A stretch of DNA of 64,000 bases, from contig NZ_CP068393.1 in assembly GCF_018128945.1 (NCBI RefSeq), positions 1,612,001 to 1,676,000 of the forward strand, given 5' to 3'. Each line of letters begins with the position of its first letter. The stretch's first letter is position 1. The notes under the pieces were generated by a model. That model was given only the letters and a program-made list of their open reading frames with translations. It was not told where the DNA came from and searched no databases. Below, piece by piece: positions 31,984 to 41,746 of the stretch. A program made the position numbers and the translations under genes. Origin of the DNA: Aristaeella hokkaidonensis. Its GTDB lineage: Bacteria > Bacillota > Clostridia > Christensenellales > Aristaeellaceae.

Positions 31984-34266
31984 ATGAAGAGTACAGAGAA
32001 AGAAAAAACGGTTTATTTTCGAGACTTTTTCACTCGTTATCAATCAGCGATAGCGATGATAATAGGACTTACTGTGATCGTGTACCTTGGCATGTACAAT
32101 ATGGCAAAGAACACATCCCTGCGAATCGTGGGCGATGAATTTGGGTATTGGACAGCCGGAGCAACCTTTGTCGGAATTGATTGGAAAAGTGTCGCGTCAT
32201 ATAATGGTTATTTTGGTTATGGTTACGGAATTATCCTGGCGCCGATATTGAAACTCGGAGTATCTCAAACATTAAAGTACCAGATTGCAATTGGTGCTAA
32301 TATTTTCATGTTGGCATGTATATATACTTTGATTTATCGTACTTTAAAAAATACAAAGTGCCAACCGATCCAAGCGATGTTCATCGCCTTAGTCAGTACC
32401 CTTTATTCTGGCAATCTTGTGTATACACAATTTACAATGGCAGAGACTTTTATTCTTTTTCTTTATACATTATTAACAATGTCATTTATTGCGTATATAA
32501 AAAAACAGAAAGTGGCCTATGCCATTTTACTTCTTATAATTATTGCTATTTTACTTGCAGCACATAAAAGAACAATTGCGCTCGTTCCCGTATTGGTTCT
32601 CTTCTTTATTTCGCTCAACTTAAAAAGGAAAAACTATCGTGCATTGGCCGCTTTTGTTTTGTCAGCAATTCTATTGGCTGCTTCCTACTATGTCCTTACA
32701 AAATTGTATCAGGCAGCAATACATTTAAATAATCCAAGTAAAAATCAACTCTCTGGCCAAATTGGAAAGATAAAAGAATTATTTACGGCGGAGGGCGTCG
32801 TGAAATTCTTTATTGGATTCTTAGGAAAAACGGCGTATTCCGGGTTAGCATCGTTTTCGATTATTTTCGTTGCTGCCATACGAGTTGTAAAGAATACTTA
32901 TACTGAAAAAAAAGCTGGAAAAATACGTATTATTACAATATTGGGACTATATTTGCTTTTCAATTTATTTGCGATGGAAGCAATATCAGCTGCCTTTTTA
33001 TTAAATTTTTCTGGTAGAAGTGATTTTCTGACATATGGACGATATCATGACTTCACCATTAGTGTTTTAATTGCGTATGAACTTTACATAGGACTTGTTA
33101 AGCGTGAGAAATTGAATTTTTTACAGATTCTATTCTCTGTTTTTTCGTCAGTTGCATCCATATTTTTTACAATATACATACTGCCCCCGCAGAATTCAGA
33201 TGGGCATATAAGCGTCAATTGCCCGGGTATTTCCCTTTTCCTGGAAAGGCGTGAACTTTTGTTCGTTCTGTTATTGATCAATATTTTCGTCCTGTGTATT
33301 TATGCGATACTAAACGCCAATTTGTATTCTCTTTCAGAAAAGGGAAAGAACAAATCTAAAGCCTGCGTGGTAGCTTGTATATTGAGCGCTTTATTCGTAT
33401 ATATGGCATTTACGTCCCTCAATAGTACGTACTCCTGGTCTGTTGAAGGATGCGCAAATGAAGAAAAACTCGCCAAGCAGATACAGCAGGATCAGTCGAT
33501 TGAAAAAATATATTACTATGTGCCTGATGATGAATATATCATCGAGCACATGCAGTTTTTACTGATTGAAAAACCAATTATATGTTTTACTGATAAGAAT
33601 ATCTTATCATCATTGGGCGATAATGACATTGTATTAACAACGCACGATTCACAGTTGATTTCAGGGCACTATCTCGATGAATATAAAATATGGGGCAGTT
33701 CTTCCTATGTAAAAGCTTGGAGAAGCAATAAAACGGAGACAGATCTCCTGAAAAAAAACAACCTGGAAGGCGTCATTGATTATACAAATATCAATATATA
33801 TGAGGATAGAATTGGTTTTACCGGGAATGGATCTATATCCTTGCAAACCAATACTTCCGCTCCTTTCACCTGTTTTTCGTTTGAAATGGATCTATGTGTG
33901 CAAGACCAGGCTTCATTTGGGAAGGCGGACGTTTTAAATAAATATGTTTATTGGCAGAATGAAATGAGCATCATATTCGGCTTGAAGGAAAAAATGAGTT
34001 TTATTGGTATTACGAATGATGGCGTGAATTCTTTTTCCTCATGGTTTGACAACAGTCTGATTAACGATGGAAATGACCACCATGTGTATTATCAATTTAA
34101 TCGAGGGAAAGGTATCCTTGAAATTGACGGAGTTAAAGTGATAAGTACTACTTATCCTTTCACAACAATGTATAACTCACCTGATACGTTATTATCCTTG
34201 GGTGAAGGTCTGACTGGATGGATAAAAAACTTTACCTATTCATTTGAAACAATAAGCGATCAGTAA
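31984..34266 (+). CDS. Polytopic membrane protein with C-terminal LamG-like domain
   Basis: About 760 residues. The N-terminal two thirds have about eleven or twelve transmembrane helices in the style of GT39/GT83-like glycosyltransferases; the first external loop holds RIVGDEFGYWTAG, with the acidic residues expected for such enzymes (the usual DE after the first helix). A soluble region follows, then a beta-sandwich LamG/concanavalin-like domain (residues about 620-760; FTCFSFEMDLCVQD, DGNDHHVYYQFNRGKGILEIDG). This fusion is unusual. The gene is strongly AT-rich compared with its neighbours. I start at 31984 because GAGAG lies 10 bases upstream; an ATG at 31960 in frame is the alternative. 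Possible role: transfer or modification of a surface glycan. Confidence 0.72.
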   Translation: MKSTEKEKTVYFRDFFTRYQSAIAMIIGLTVIVYLGMYNMAKNTSLRIVGDEFGYWTAGATFVGIDWKSVASYNGYFGYGYGIILAPILKLGVSQTLKYQIAIGANIFMLACIYTLIYRTLKNTKCQPIQAMFIALVSTLYSGNLVYTQFTMAETFILFLYTLLTMSFIAYIKKQKVAYAILLLIIIAILLAAHKRTIALVPVLVLFFISLNLKRKNYRALAAFVLSAILLAASYYVLTKLYQAAIHLNNPSKNQLSGQIGKIKELFTAEGVVKFFIGFLGKTAYSGLASFSIIFVAAIRVVKNTYTEKKAGKIRIITILGLYLLFNLFAMEAISAAFLLNFSGRSDFLTYGRYHDFTISVLIAYELYIGLVKREKLNFLQILFSVFSSVASIFFTIYILPPQNSDGHISVNCPGISLFLERRELLFVLLLINIFVLCIYAILNANLYSLSEKGKNKSKACVVACILSALFVYMAFTSLNSTYSWSVEGCANEEKLAKQIQQDQSIEKIYYYVPDDEYIIEHMQFLLIEKPIICFTDKNILSSLGDNDIVLTTHDSQLISGHYLDEYKIWGSSSYVKAWRSNKTETDLLKKNNLEGVIDYTNINIYEDRIGFTGNGSISLQTNTSAPFTCFSFEMDLCVQDQASFGKADVLNKYVYWQNEMSIIFGLKEKMSFIGITNDGVNSFSSWFDNSLINDGNDHHVYYQFNRGKGILEIDGVKVISTTYPFTTMYNSPDTLLSLGEGLTGWIKNFTYSFETISDQ

Positions 34267-34348
34267 AAAACAATGCAGCAAACTCGCACCAAAGTATCCT
34301 ATGTACAATAAATAAGGCAGCACAAAAAATGTAAAGGACGTATCTCAT

Positions 34349-35332
34349 ATGAAACTCATCATCCAAATTCCCTGCTACAACGAAGCGGAAACCCTGGAAA
34401 TTGCCCTGAACGACCTGCCCAGGCACATTGACGGCATTGACACAATTGAATATCTCATCGTTAACGATGGTAGCTGCGACGACACCGTGAAAGTGGCCAG
34501 GCGCTTGGGCGTGCATTATGTGGTGAACTTCACCAAGAACCGGGGCCTGGCCAAGGGCTTCATGGCGGGCCTGGATGCCTGCCTGCGCAACGGGGCGGAC
34601 ATCATCGTGAATACCGACGCAGACAACCAGTATTGCGGAGACGATATCGAAACCATCGTTCGGCCCATTCTGGAAGGAAAGAGCGACATCGTCATCGGCG
34701 AGCGGCCCATTGACCATACGGAACATTTTTCGCCCCTAAAAAAGAAATTGCAGCACTTCGGCTCATGGGTGGTACGCCGCGTGTCCAAGTCGGACATTCC
34801 AGACGCTCCCAGCGGCTTCCGCGCTTTCAGCCGGGAGGCGGCCCTGCGTCTGAACGTGACCAACGAATATACCTATACCCTGGAGACCATCGTGCAGGCT
34901 GGCCGCGAGCGTATCCCCATGACCTCCGTGCCTATCCACACCAACGGCGAACTGCGGCCCAGCCGTCTGTTCAACAGTATGCTGGGCTATGTAAAAAAAT
35001 CCATGCTTACTATCCTGCGGGCTTATGTGCTGTATAAGCCATTGACGTTCTTCACAGTCCTGGGCTCCATTCCCTTTGGCCTCGGCGTGATCCTGGGTAT
35101 CCGCTTTCTGGTGTTCCTGTTCCAGGGACATTCTGCCGGTCATATCCAATCCCTGATCCTGGCCAGCACCTTGCTTATGATGGGCTTTATGACCTACGTG
35201 GTGGGAATCCTCAGCGATACCATCGCCGCCGAACGTAAAATCTTGGAGGATGTGCAGTATCACGCCAGGAAGGCGGATTATGCTGCAGCAAAAATCGAGG
35301 AAGAAGAGGAACCGAACAGGAAGATTTCCTAA
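34349..35332 (+). CDS. Glycosyltransferase family 2 (polyprenyl-phosphate type) with membrane tail
   Basis: A 327-residue GT2 enzyme. The N-terminus IIQIPCYNEAETL, the DXD-like NTDADNQY near residue 90 and the acceptor-side SGFRAFSREAA near 155 are typical of dolichyl- or undecaprenyl-phosphate sugar transferases. Two transmembrane helices follow (residues about 230-290), and then a charged cytosolic tail. It moves a sugar from a nucleotide to polyprenyl phosphate, which could then serve as the donor for the membrane protein upstream. The gene is clearly more GC-rich than its neighbours, so the island is a mosaic. AAAGGA precedes the start. Confidence 0.88.
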   Translation: MKLIIQIPCYNEAETLEIALNDLPRHIDGIDTIEYLIVNDGSCDDTVKVARRLGVHYVVNFTKNRGLAKGFMAGLDACLRNGADIIVNTDADNQYCGDDIETIVRPILEGKSDIVIGERPIDHTEHFSPLKKKLQHFGSWVVRRVSKSDIPDAPSGFRAFSREAALRLNVTNEYTYTLETIVQAGRERIPMTSVPIHTNGELRPSRLFNSMLGYVKKSMLTILRAYVLYKPLTFFTVLGSIPFGLGVILGIRFLVFLFQGHSAGHIQSLILASTLLMMGFMTYVVGILSDTIAAERKILEDVQYHARKADYAAAKIEEEEEPNRKIS

Positions 35333-35365
35333 TGAACATAGTTATTCCATGGCGAAGGTGAAAGT

Positions 35366-36487
35366 ATGGCGAAAGAAAAGATCGTTTTGATCGGCCCCGT
35401 ATATCCTTACAAAGGCGGGATTTCCCACTACACAGGGCAAATGTATCGGGCGTTGGCGAAAAAATACGAGGTGGAGCTTGTGTCATACAAAATGCAGTAT
35501 CCCAGAATTTTGTTTCATAAGGAACAGAAGGATTACTCCAATGACACATTTAAGATTGATAAAGCTCAGTTTTTGATCAATACCGCCCATCCTTTCAATT
35601 GGTTCTGTACCGCAAACAGGATCAACCGCCTGAAACCCGCTGCGGTGATTATCCAGTGGTGGCATCCATACTTTGCTCCCTGCTATCAAGTGCTGTGCCG
35701 CATGATCAAAGCAAAAAAAATATTTGTTTGCCATAATGTGTTTCCGCATGAGCGTTTTCCGATGGATCGTCTACTTGCCCAGCGCACATTAAAAAAAGGC
35801 GACGCGTTCATTGTGCAGTCAAAAATGGATGAGGATGATTTGAAAACGATCATCAGGAATCCAATCTGCCAACGCACTGTCCACCCGACTTACAACGCTT
35901 TCCGTTTCCACGAATTGACAAAGCTGGAGGCGCGGGAAAAACTAGGTCTGTCCGCGGATAAAAAAATCCTTTTATTCTTTGGCTTTGTGCGGGAATACAA
36001 AGGCCTGAAATATTTGATTCAGGCCATACCCCGCGTGGTCAGCCGCCATAAGGATGTGGAACTGCTTATTGCGGGAGATTTTGGAGAAGATCAGGCAGCG
36101 TATATGCAGCTGATTCAGGAAACAGGGGTTTCAGACCATATCTGTGTACAGAAAGGCTATATGCCAGACAGCGAAGTGGAAAACTACTTCTTTGCTTCCG
36201 ATCTTGTTGTTCTTCCGTATATCAGCGCTACCCAAAGCGGGGTCATTCAAATGGCATTCGGTTTTGAAAGGCCTGTTATATCCACCAATGTGGGCGGGCT
36301 GCCGGACGTGGTTACGGATGGAAAAACCGGTTATCTGGTGGAGCCGGAAAACGAGAAGGAACTGGCAGACGCCGTGATCCGGTTCTTTGAAGAAAACAAG
36401 GAAGCCGAGTTCACAGAAAATATCCGGAAAGAAGCATACCGTTTTTCCTGGGACAGGATGACGGAAATTATTGATTCATTGATGTAA
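35366..36487 (+). CDS. Glycosyltransferase family 4
   Basis: A 373-residue GT4 enzyme with a GT-B fold. The N-terminal Rossmann half begins KIVLIGPVYPYKGGISHYTG, with the GG motif for the acceptor side; the C-terminal half shows ILLFFGFVREYKGLKYLIQA and QMAFGFERPVISTNVGGLPD, the nucleotide-sugar-binding region. It transfers a hexose to a growing glycan in the cytosol. The start follows AAGGTGA. It lies in the same direction as the GT2 before it and the GT4 after it, with short gaps, as in a polysaccharide operon. Confidence 0.9.
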   Translation: MAKEKIVLIGPVYPYKGGISHYTGQMYRALAKKYEVELVSYKMQYPRILFHKEQKDYSNDTFKIDKAQFLINTAHPFNWFCTANRINRLKPAAVIIQWWHPYFAPCYQVLCRMIKAKKIFVCHNVFPHERFPMDRLLAQRTLKKGDAFIVQSKMDEDDLKTIIRNPICQRTVHPTYNAFRFHELTKLEAREKLGLSADKKILLFFGFVREYKGLKYLIQAIPRVVSRHKDVELLIAGDFGEDQAAYMQLIQETGVSDHICVQKGYMPDSEVENYFFASDLVVLPYISATQSGVIQMAFGFERPVISTNVGGLPDVVTDGKTGYLVEPENEKELADAVIRFFEENKEAEFTENIRKEAYRFSWDRMTEIIDSLM

Positions 36488-36548
36488 CGTATACAGCGTG
36501 AATAGATTGTTTTTCAGGCAATAAGGTGTTTGTATGGAGGAAGAAGCA

Positions 36549-37679
36549 GTGAATAAAGCCATCAATTTGATTTACTTAAGTCCAAAACACGATGGTGGAA
36601 AGGATCAGGTCGCGCTGAATTTACTGAAAGGACTGCAAGATAACGGCACGGCGGATCAATATGAGGTCATTTGTTGGGATTATTCTGTGAAGACACTGCG
36701 TCATTTGGCGCCGGATGCTCAATACCGGGTTTTGAAAAGCAAAAGAAGGCTTGGAGACAATGCGCTTCATATGCTTCAAACGATGTATATCAACACATTG
36801 AAGTTACGAAAAATCATCAAAGAGGATCATATTCAGGTTCTGTTTCACATTCGATACATCAATGGACTTTTTAAACTACCGACAAAAACCGTCATGATTC
36901 CACACGACATTAGGGATATAACCCATCGTGTATTGGGGGCAGAAAAAGTACCGTATTACAAATATTTTATATATAAAATAATATATGCATTTGATTTTAA
37001 ACACGCAGACGCCATCATTGCCATTTCAAATTTTGACAAGCAGGAAATCACATCATTCTATCCGCAATACGCCAAGAAAGTGAAAATGATTTACAACCCG
37101 ATTATAACAGATTCGTATCATCCCAAAGAAAATAATGCTAAAAAATATATCTGCGCAATTAACTGCCAGTACAGCCATAAGAATACTATTACTTTAATAA
37201 AAGCGTTTGAAATCATCAAGGAAAAAATACCTTATCAGCTTGTGCTGATTGGAAATATACCGCCACGGGTACAATACCTGAAGGAGTACGTTGAACAACA
37301 TGGTCTTGAGCGGGTCGTGCATTTTACCGGATTCATCAGCGATGAGAAAATCGATGAAATTCTTTCGCAAACAGCACTCTATGTCAATCCTTCACTTTTT
37401 GAGGGATTTGGCATGACAGCTGTGGAAGCCATGATTAAAAAAATACCTGCGCTTGTTTCCGATATTCCAGTCAATCGCGAGGTTACCTTTGGATTTGCGC
37501 AATATTACGACGATCTTCAAAATCCAGAAGCATTGGCAAAGGCAATCATGGATTGCCTGGATGATCCTCCGACTGAAAAAGCGCTGGAACAGACGAGCGA
37601 AAAGCTGCGGTATACTTTTCATTATCGAAAAATTGCCGAGGAGTATCATTCCTTTTTCTTGTCATGCATTGAGCAATAA
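36549..37679 (+). CDS. Glycosyltransferase family 4
   Basis: A 376-residue GT4 enzyme. The C-terminal half holds LFEGFGMTAVEAMIKKIPAL, where the two Glu of the E-x7-E motif are present, and VHFTGFISDEKIDEILS before it. The N-terminal half starts INLIYLSPKHDGGKDQVALN. I start at the GTG at 36549 because GGAGGAAG lies at 36536-36543 upstream; the ATG at 36534 would put the ribosome binding site inside the gene. It shares little with the GT4 before it outside the motifs, so it probably adds a different sugar. Confidence 0.88.
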   Translation: MNKAINLIYLSPKHDGGKDQVALNLLKGLQDNGTADQYEVICWDYSVKTLRHLAPDAQYRVLKSKRRLGDNALHMLQTMYINTLKLRKIIKEDHIQVLFHIRYINGLFKLPTKTVMIPHDIRDITHRVLGAEKVPYYKYFIYKIIYAFDFKHADAIIAISNFDKQEITSFYPQYAKKVKMIYNPIITDSYHPKENNAKKYICAINCQYSHKNTITLIKAFEIIKEKIPYQLVLIGNIPPRVQYLKEYVEQHGLERVVHFTGFISDEKIDEILSQTALYVNPSLFEGFGMTAVEAMIKKIPALVSDIPVNREVTFGFAQYYDDLQNPEALAKAIMDCLDDPPTEKALEQTSEKLRYTFHYRKIAEEYHSFFLSCIEQ

Positions 37680-37743
37680 GATGATTTATAACACAAATTA
37701 CACATGAAAATATTACATTTTTATGTAAGAAAGCAAGAAGACA

Positions 37744-39273
37744 ATGAGAAGCAAAGTAACGCTTTTAAATATGCTGTCAAGTCTGTTGTTTCGGGTGTGC
37801 CTTGTAATCAGCGGATTTATCATTCCCAGAATCGTTTTGCATTATTTTGGCTCCACGATGAACGGCCTCGTAGCTTCCATCAGTCAATTTTTGAAGTATA
37901 TCGCGTTGATCGAAGGCGGCGTGACAGCCGTCGTATCCGCAAATCTGTACAAGCCTCTGGTGGATGCGGATCATGATCGCCTCAGCAGCGTAATATCCGC
38001 CGCGAAAAGATTTTATCGCGGCATCGGCACTATCTTTATTGTTTATTCCCTTTGTCTGGCAGTCATCTATCCGCTCGCGTCGGGATTGGATTTCTTGTTT
38101 GCCGGGTCGCTCACCGTCATTCTGTCTATCGCGCTTTTGATGCAATATATGTTTTCTATTACGTATCAGACACTCTTCAAGGCAGATAAAAAAGGCTATA
38201 TCGTGTTCCTGCTCCAAAGCGCGATCACCCTGTTAAACGTGGCGCTGGTCTATGTGTCCATAAAGATTTATCCCAGCATTCATCTGATTTATCTGATAAA
38301 CGGTTTATTGTACACCATACAACCTTTGATTTTTGATTATTATGCGAAAAAATACTATGCAATAGACTGGAAAGCCAAGCCAGATCGCAATTTATTGAAG
38401 GATCGCTGGAACGGATTTGCGATCAATCTGGCTGCGTTCATCCATAATGGGACGGACGTCGCTGTTTTGACGGTTTTCACCGGCCTGCCTACGGTTTCTG
38501 TGTACAGTGTGTACGCGCTGGTGGCAAGCAACGGATTAAAAACGCTCATTCAATCTCTGGTATCCGGGATAGACCCAGCCATCGGCCAGATTTATGCAAG
38601 GGGGGATATGAAAGCGTTACATCAGAAAATGGATTTATATGAGTATATCGTGTTTTTCCTGGTGTTTTTCCTGTTTACTATGGGCGGCCTGCTGATTACA
38701 CCGTTCGTAATGCTCTATACAAAAGGGGTTACCGATGCGGATTATTATCAGCCCTTGTTCGGTTTCCTGCTTGTGCTGGCGGAAGCGATCTATCTCTTAA
38801 AATCTCCGCATTGTACCCTTGCCTATTCGGCGAATCAATTCAAAAAACTCACCGTGCCGGCTTTCATGGAAGCGTTTCTCAATATCGCTGTTTCCATTGC
38901 GTTGATAAAGCACCTGGGGCTGATCGGCGTCGCTATCGGCACGTGCGTGGCAATGAGTTACAGGATGGTATTCCATATTTATTTTACTACCAAAATCATT
39001 CCAGGAAGAAAGCAGTGGTTCTTTTACCGCAAACTGCTGCTATTTCTGGCGGCGACGGGAATCGGCGTTTCAGTATGTTATTTCGGTTTGCCGCTGAATG
39101 AATACTCTCTTCTTCCGTGGCTTCTGCATGCGGCTGCCTACGCGGGCATTTTAGGCGTGCTGTATCTCGTTTTAAGCGTCCTCTTTTTTAGAAAAGAACT
39201 GCAGTTCATTTTTCAATACTTAATAAAGAGAAAACAAAAGCATGAAGGAAGTGCGCCAATACGGTGCGTGTAA
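37744..39273 (+). CDS. Polysaccharide flippase (Wzx/MATE-like)
   Basis: A 509-residue protein with about twelve to fourteen transmembrane helices of the MOP/Wzx exporter superfamily. It starts SKVTLLNMLSSLLFRVCLVI and has the conserved FGSTMNGLVASISQFLKYI region near residue 36. It flips lipid-linked oligosaccharides across the membrane for assembly of the polymer outside. The last seven codons are not native: they come from the 5' end of a group II intron remnant inserted at 39251. The original C-terminus has therefore been changed, though only in the charged tail (KRKQKHEG). Confidence 0.87.
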   Translation: MRSKVTLLNMLSSLLFRVCLVISGFIIPRIVLHYFGSTMNGLVASISQFLKYIALIEGGVTAVVSANLYKPLVDADHDRLSSVISAAKRFYRGIGTIFIVYSLCLAVIYPLASGLDFLFAGSLTVILSIALLMQYMFSITYQTLFKADKKGYIVFLLQSAITLLNVALVYVSIKIYPSIHLIYLINGLLYTIQPLIFDYYAKKYYAIDWKAKPDRNLLKDRWNGFAINLAAFIHNGTDVAVLTVFTGLPTVSVYSVYALVASNGLKTLIQSLVSGIDPAIGQIYARGDMKALHQKMDLYEYIVFFLVFFLFTMGGLLITPFVMLYTKGVTDADYYQPLFGFLLVLAEAIYLLKSPHCTLAYSANQFKKLTVPAFMEAFLNIAVSIALIKHLGLIGVAIGTCVAMSYRMVFHIYFTTKIIPGRKQWFFYRKLLLFLAATGIGVSVCYFGLPLNEYSLLPWLLHAAAYAGILGVLYLVLSVLFFRKELQFIFQYLIKRKQKHEGSAPIRCV

Positions 39274-39475
39274 GGCAGGAGAGGGTAAGTCCCTCCCCGG
39301 TAAAAGCCGTAGCGGACAGCCGGAACACAGCCTTGAAGCCCGAGCCGCGAGGCAGGGTTTAAGCGTGGATGGTGGAATGTGAGAGCCGCACGTACGGTTC
39401 TATGAGGGGCAGTAGACAAGCCTTTCACGCAAATGAATAAATATAGGAAAGGAATGTCGAGACTGTCTACTCGAC
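39251..39475 (+). mobile_element. Degraded group II intron (225 bases, no reverse transcriptase)
   Basis: Begins GTGCGCC and ends CTACTCGAC, as group II introns do. Recognisable parts are GGTGCGTGTAAGGCAGGAG in domain I, a shortened domain V (GAGAGCCG...CACGTACGGTTC) missing its apical part, and GTAGACA...TGTCTAC of domain VI. The intron-encoded protein is absent. It lies across the flippase stop codon and 8 bases before the first Stealth gene. Confidence 0.75.
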
Positions 39476-39483
39476 GAAACAAA

Positions 39484-40506
39484 ATGTCAACCTACGATCT
39501 TCCCATTGATTTGGTATACCTCTATGTAAACAGCAGCGATGAGGCGTGGATTGCCAAACGAAACCAATACGCGATGGATCAGAACAACAGCGTCTGCAGG
39601 TTCAGGGATAACAAAGAATTGATGTATTCCCTGCGATCCGTGGAAAAATACGCGCCGTGGATCAGGAATATCTACATCGTTTCCAATTCATCCATGCCGG
39701 CTTGGCTGAACACGGATCACCCGAAGCTTCATGTTGTCGGCCATGAAATCATTTTGCCGACGGATAGTCTGCCTTGCTTTAACAGTTCCGTGATCGAGTG
39801 CTATCTCCACAGAATTCCGGGATTGTCGGAAATTTTCCTTTATGCAAATGATGATATGTTTTTCGGAAATCATGTGTCGCCGGATTTTTTTGTAAAAGAC
39901 AGCAAACCCATTGTTCGGATGGTGAAAAATGATATTGCTCCCACTAACAATTATAAAAGGATCATTTTGAATTCAAAAAAAACGTTATTTGACCATTATA
40001 GAAAAGAATACGCACTTGTTCCATGGCATAATATTGATGTTTATACGAAAACGGGGATAGATGCGTGCGCAAAGGAATTCAGGAAAGAACTTGAAGCCTG
40101 TTCTCACAATCATATAAGAAAAGATAATGATATTCATAGGGTTCTTTTTCAGTATTATTTGATATTCACTGAAGCATGCCTGTTAGTGACACACGACCAA
40201 TCGTCCCACATTAAAAGACTGTTTGATTATGGCAGAATGCTATTTTCCCCTGCCAAATATCTCGATGGTTTTAATTCAACGACACATGATTTGTTTAAGT
40301 CCCCACAATTTAAGCAACTATTGTTCAAAGGTCCTCGTTATGTATGTAGAGAATTGATAAGGTCTCCGCTATATAAAAAGCTATTTTTCAAGCATCCTTT
40401 TTGTGCGTGTATAAACGACAGTGAGGATACGACGGAAGTGGATCTAAAGGAATATAAGGAACTCATGGAAAAATTGTTTCCGGAAAAATCCTCCTTTGAA
40501 AAATGA
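39484..40506 (+). CDS. Stealth family sugar-phosphotransferase (copy 1)
   Basis: A 340-residue member of the Stealth family. CR1 is IDLVYLYVNSSDEAW (residues 9-23), CR2 is RDNKELMYSLRSVEKY followed by APWIRNIYIV, and the Asp-rich NDDMFFG near residue 130 lies in the region that binds metal. CACINDSED near the end matches CR4. Stealth enzymes transfer hexose-1-phosphate from UDP-sugars to make phosphodiester-linked capsules, related to human GlcNAc-1-phosphotransferase. The ATG at 39484 is supported by alignment with copy 2 (MSTYDxPIDLVYLYVN); the frame to 39433 runs into the intron remnant. No good ribosome binding site remains in front of it after the insertion. Confidence 0.88.
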   Translation: MSTYDLPIDLVYLYVNSSDEAWIAKRNQYAMDQNNSVCRFRDNKELMYSLRSVEKYAPWIRNIYIVSNSSMPAWLNTDHPKLHVVGHEIILPTDSLPCFNSSVIECYLHRIPGLSEIFLYANDDMFFGNHVSPDFFVKDSKPIVRMVKNDIAPTNNYKRIILNSKKTLFDHYRKEYALVPWHNIDVYTKTGIDACAKEFRKELEACSHNHIRKDNDIHRVLFQYYLIFTEACLLVTHDQSSHIKRLFDYGRMLFSPAKYLDGFNSTTHDLFKSPQFKQLLFKGPRYVCRELIRSPLYKKLFFKHPFCACINDSEDTTEVDLKEYKELMEKLFPEKSSFEK

Positions 40507-40565
40507 CACAAATCATGTGTTTATTATATTTCCCGTAATAAGGGGCAGAATATCATGGAGCAAAG

Positions 40566-40680
40566 ATGAAAACACATATTCTCGTAATTGGCGGCACGGG
40601 CTTTCTTGGTTCTCATTTGTTCGATAGGCTGATTCAGGTCGGCAATTCATTGTTAATTATCAGAAAAGAAAAGCAAAGGC
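40566..40680 (+). pseudogene. NAD-dependent epimerase/decarboxylase N-terminal fragment, copy 1
   Basis: [20 protein letters not shown] is the NAD-binding GxxGxxG start of an extended short-chain dehydrogenase (UDP-glucuronate decarboxylase or epimerase type). After about 31 residues it runs into charged sequence that leads to the next Stealth gene. The rest of the enzyme is missing. Confidence 0.75.
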
Positions 40681-40705
40681 ACGAAAGAAAAAGGAGAAAA
40701 AGAAG

Positions 40706-41665
40706 ATGTCAACCTACGATCATCCCATTGATTTGGTATATCTCTATGTAAACGGCAATGATGAGGAATTTCTAGCAAAGCGAAGCCAGTATGCGAAAGA
40801 TCAAATCAATGGCGTCTGCAGGATCAGGGACAACAAAGAATTGATGTATTCCCTGCGCTCTGTCGAAAAATATGCGCCATGGATCAATAACATCTATATT
40901 GTGACCGACTCTTCCATGCCGGACTGGCTGAATACCGATCATCCCAAGCTCCACATCGTTCAAAACGAGGAGATTATGCCATCGGATATTCTTCCATGCT
41001 ACAACAGCAACGTGATCGAAGCCCATCTCTGGCGCATACCAAACCTTTCAGAGATCTTTCTTTATGCGAATGACGACATGCTCTTTTGCAATGATGTTAC
41101 GCCAGATTTTTTCGTGAAAGACGGAAAGCCCCTTGTGCGGATGCGGAGACAACACATCGGACCCAATAGTTATTATTTTAAAGCGATCATAAATTCCCGG
41201 AAAGTGCTGTTTGACTATTATGGAAAAGAGTTTGATCTTGTCCCTTGGCATAACATTGACGTATATACGAAAACGGGCATGAAAAACTGTGTTCAGGAAT
41301 TTCAAAAAGAATTTAATGCGTTTTTTCATAACCGCGTAAGAAAAACAAATGATCTCCAAAGGGTAATCTTTCATTATTACTTTTTATCCAATGAAGCGTG
41401 TGAATTAATTACACATGACTGGACTTCATTTGTTAAACATTTCTTCGATTATTGCAGGATGTATCTCTTTCCATCCCGCTATCTTGACGGGTTTTTCACG
41501 ACAACGCATGAACTATTCCATATTTCATTGTTCAAACGGTTGTATATGAAGCATCCTGTTTGTGCGTGTATAAACGACAGTGAGAATACAACGGAAGAAG
41601 ATATCATCAAATATAAGAACTTCATGGAAACACTGTTTCCGGAAAAATCGTCCTTTGAAAAATGA
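40706..41665 (+). CDS. Stealth family sugar-phosphotransferase (copy 2)
   Basis: A 319-residue Stealth protein closely related to copy 1; most motifs are identical or nearly so (IDLVYLYVNGNDEEF, RDNKELMYSLRSVEKY, YANDDMLF, CACINDSENTT). It is 21 residues shorter because copy 1 has an extra stretch (FKGPRYVCRELIRSPLYKK) near the end. Both copies are followed by the start of the same epimerase gene, so the pair arose by tandem duplication. An AGGAG-like site (AAAAAGGAGAAAAAG) lies upstream. It may add the same or a different sugar phosphate from copy 1. Confidence 0.9.
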   Translation: MSTYDHPIDLVYLYVNGNDEEFLAKRSQYAKDQINGVCRIRDNKELMYSLRSVEKYAPWINNIYIVTDSSMPDWLNTDHPKLHIVQNEEIMPSDILPCYNSNVIEAHLWRIPNLSEIFLYANDDMLFCNDVTPDFFVKDGKPLVRMRRQHIGPNSYYFKAIINSRKVLFDYYGKEFDLVPWHNIDVYTKTGMKNCVQEFQKEFNAFFHNRVRKTNDLQRVIFHYYFLSNEACELITHDWTSFVKHFFDYCRMYLFPSRYLDGFFTTTHELFHISLFKRLYMKHPVCACINDSENTTEEDIIKYKNFMETLFPEKSSFEK

Positions 41666-41746
41666 CACATTCCTTTTGTTTACTATATTTCCCGTAATAT
41701 GAGAAAAGTATCATGGAGCAAAAGAAAGTGCAGGGAGGAAATAACC

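Noticed and set aside
39244..40506. Flippase-Stealth fusion protein
   Set aside because: The frames are in phase, but a stop within the intron remnant separates them, and Stealth copy 2 shows that the natural start is the ATG equivalent to 39484.
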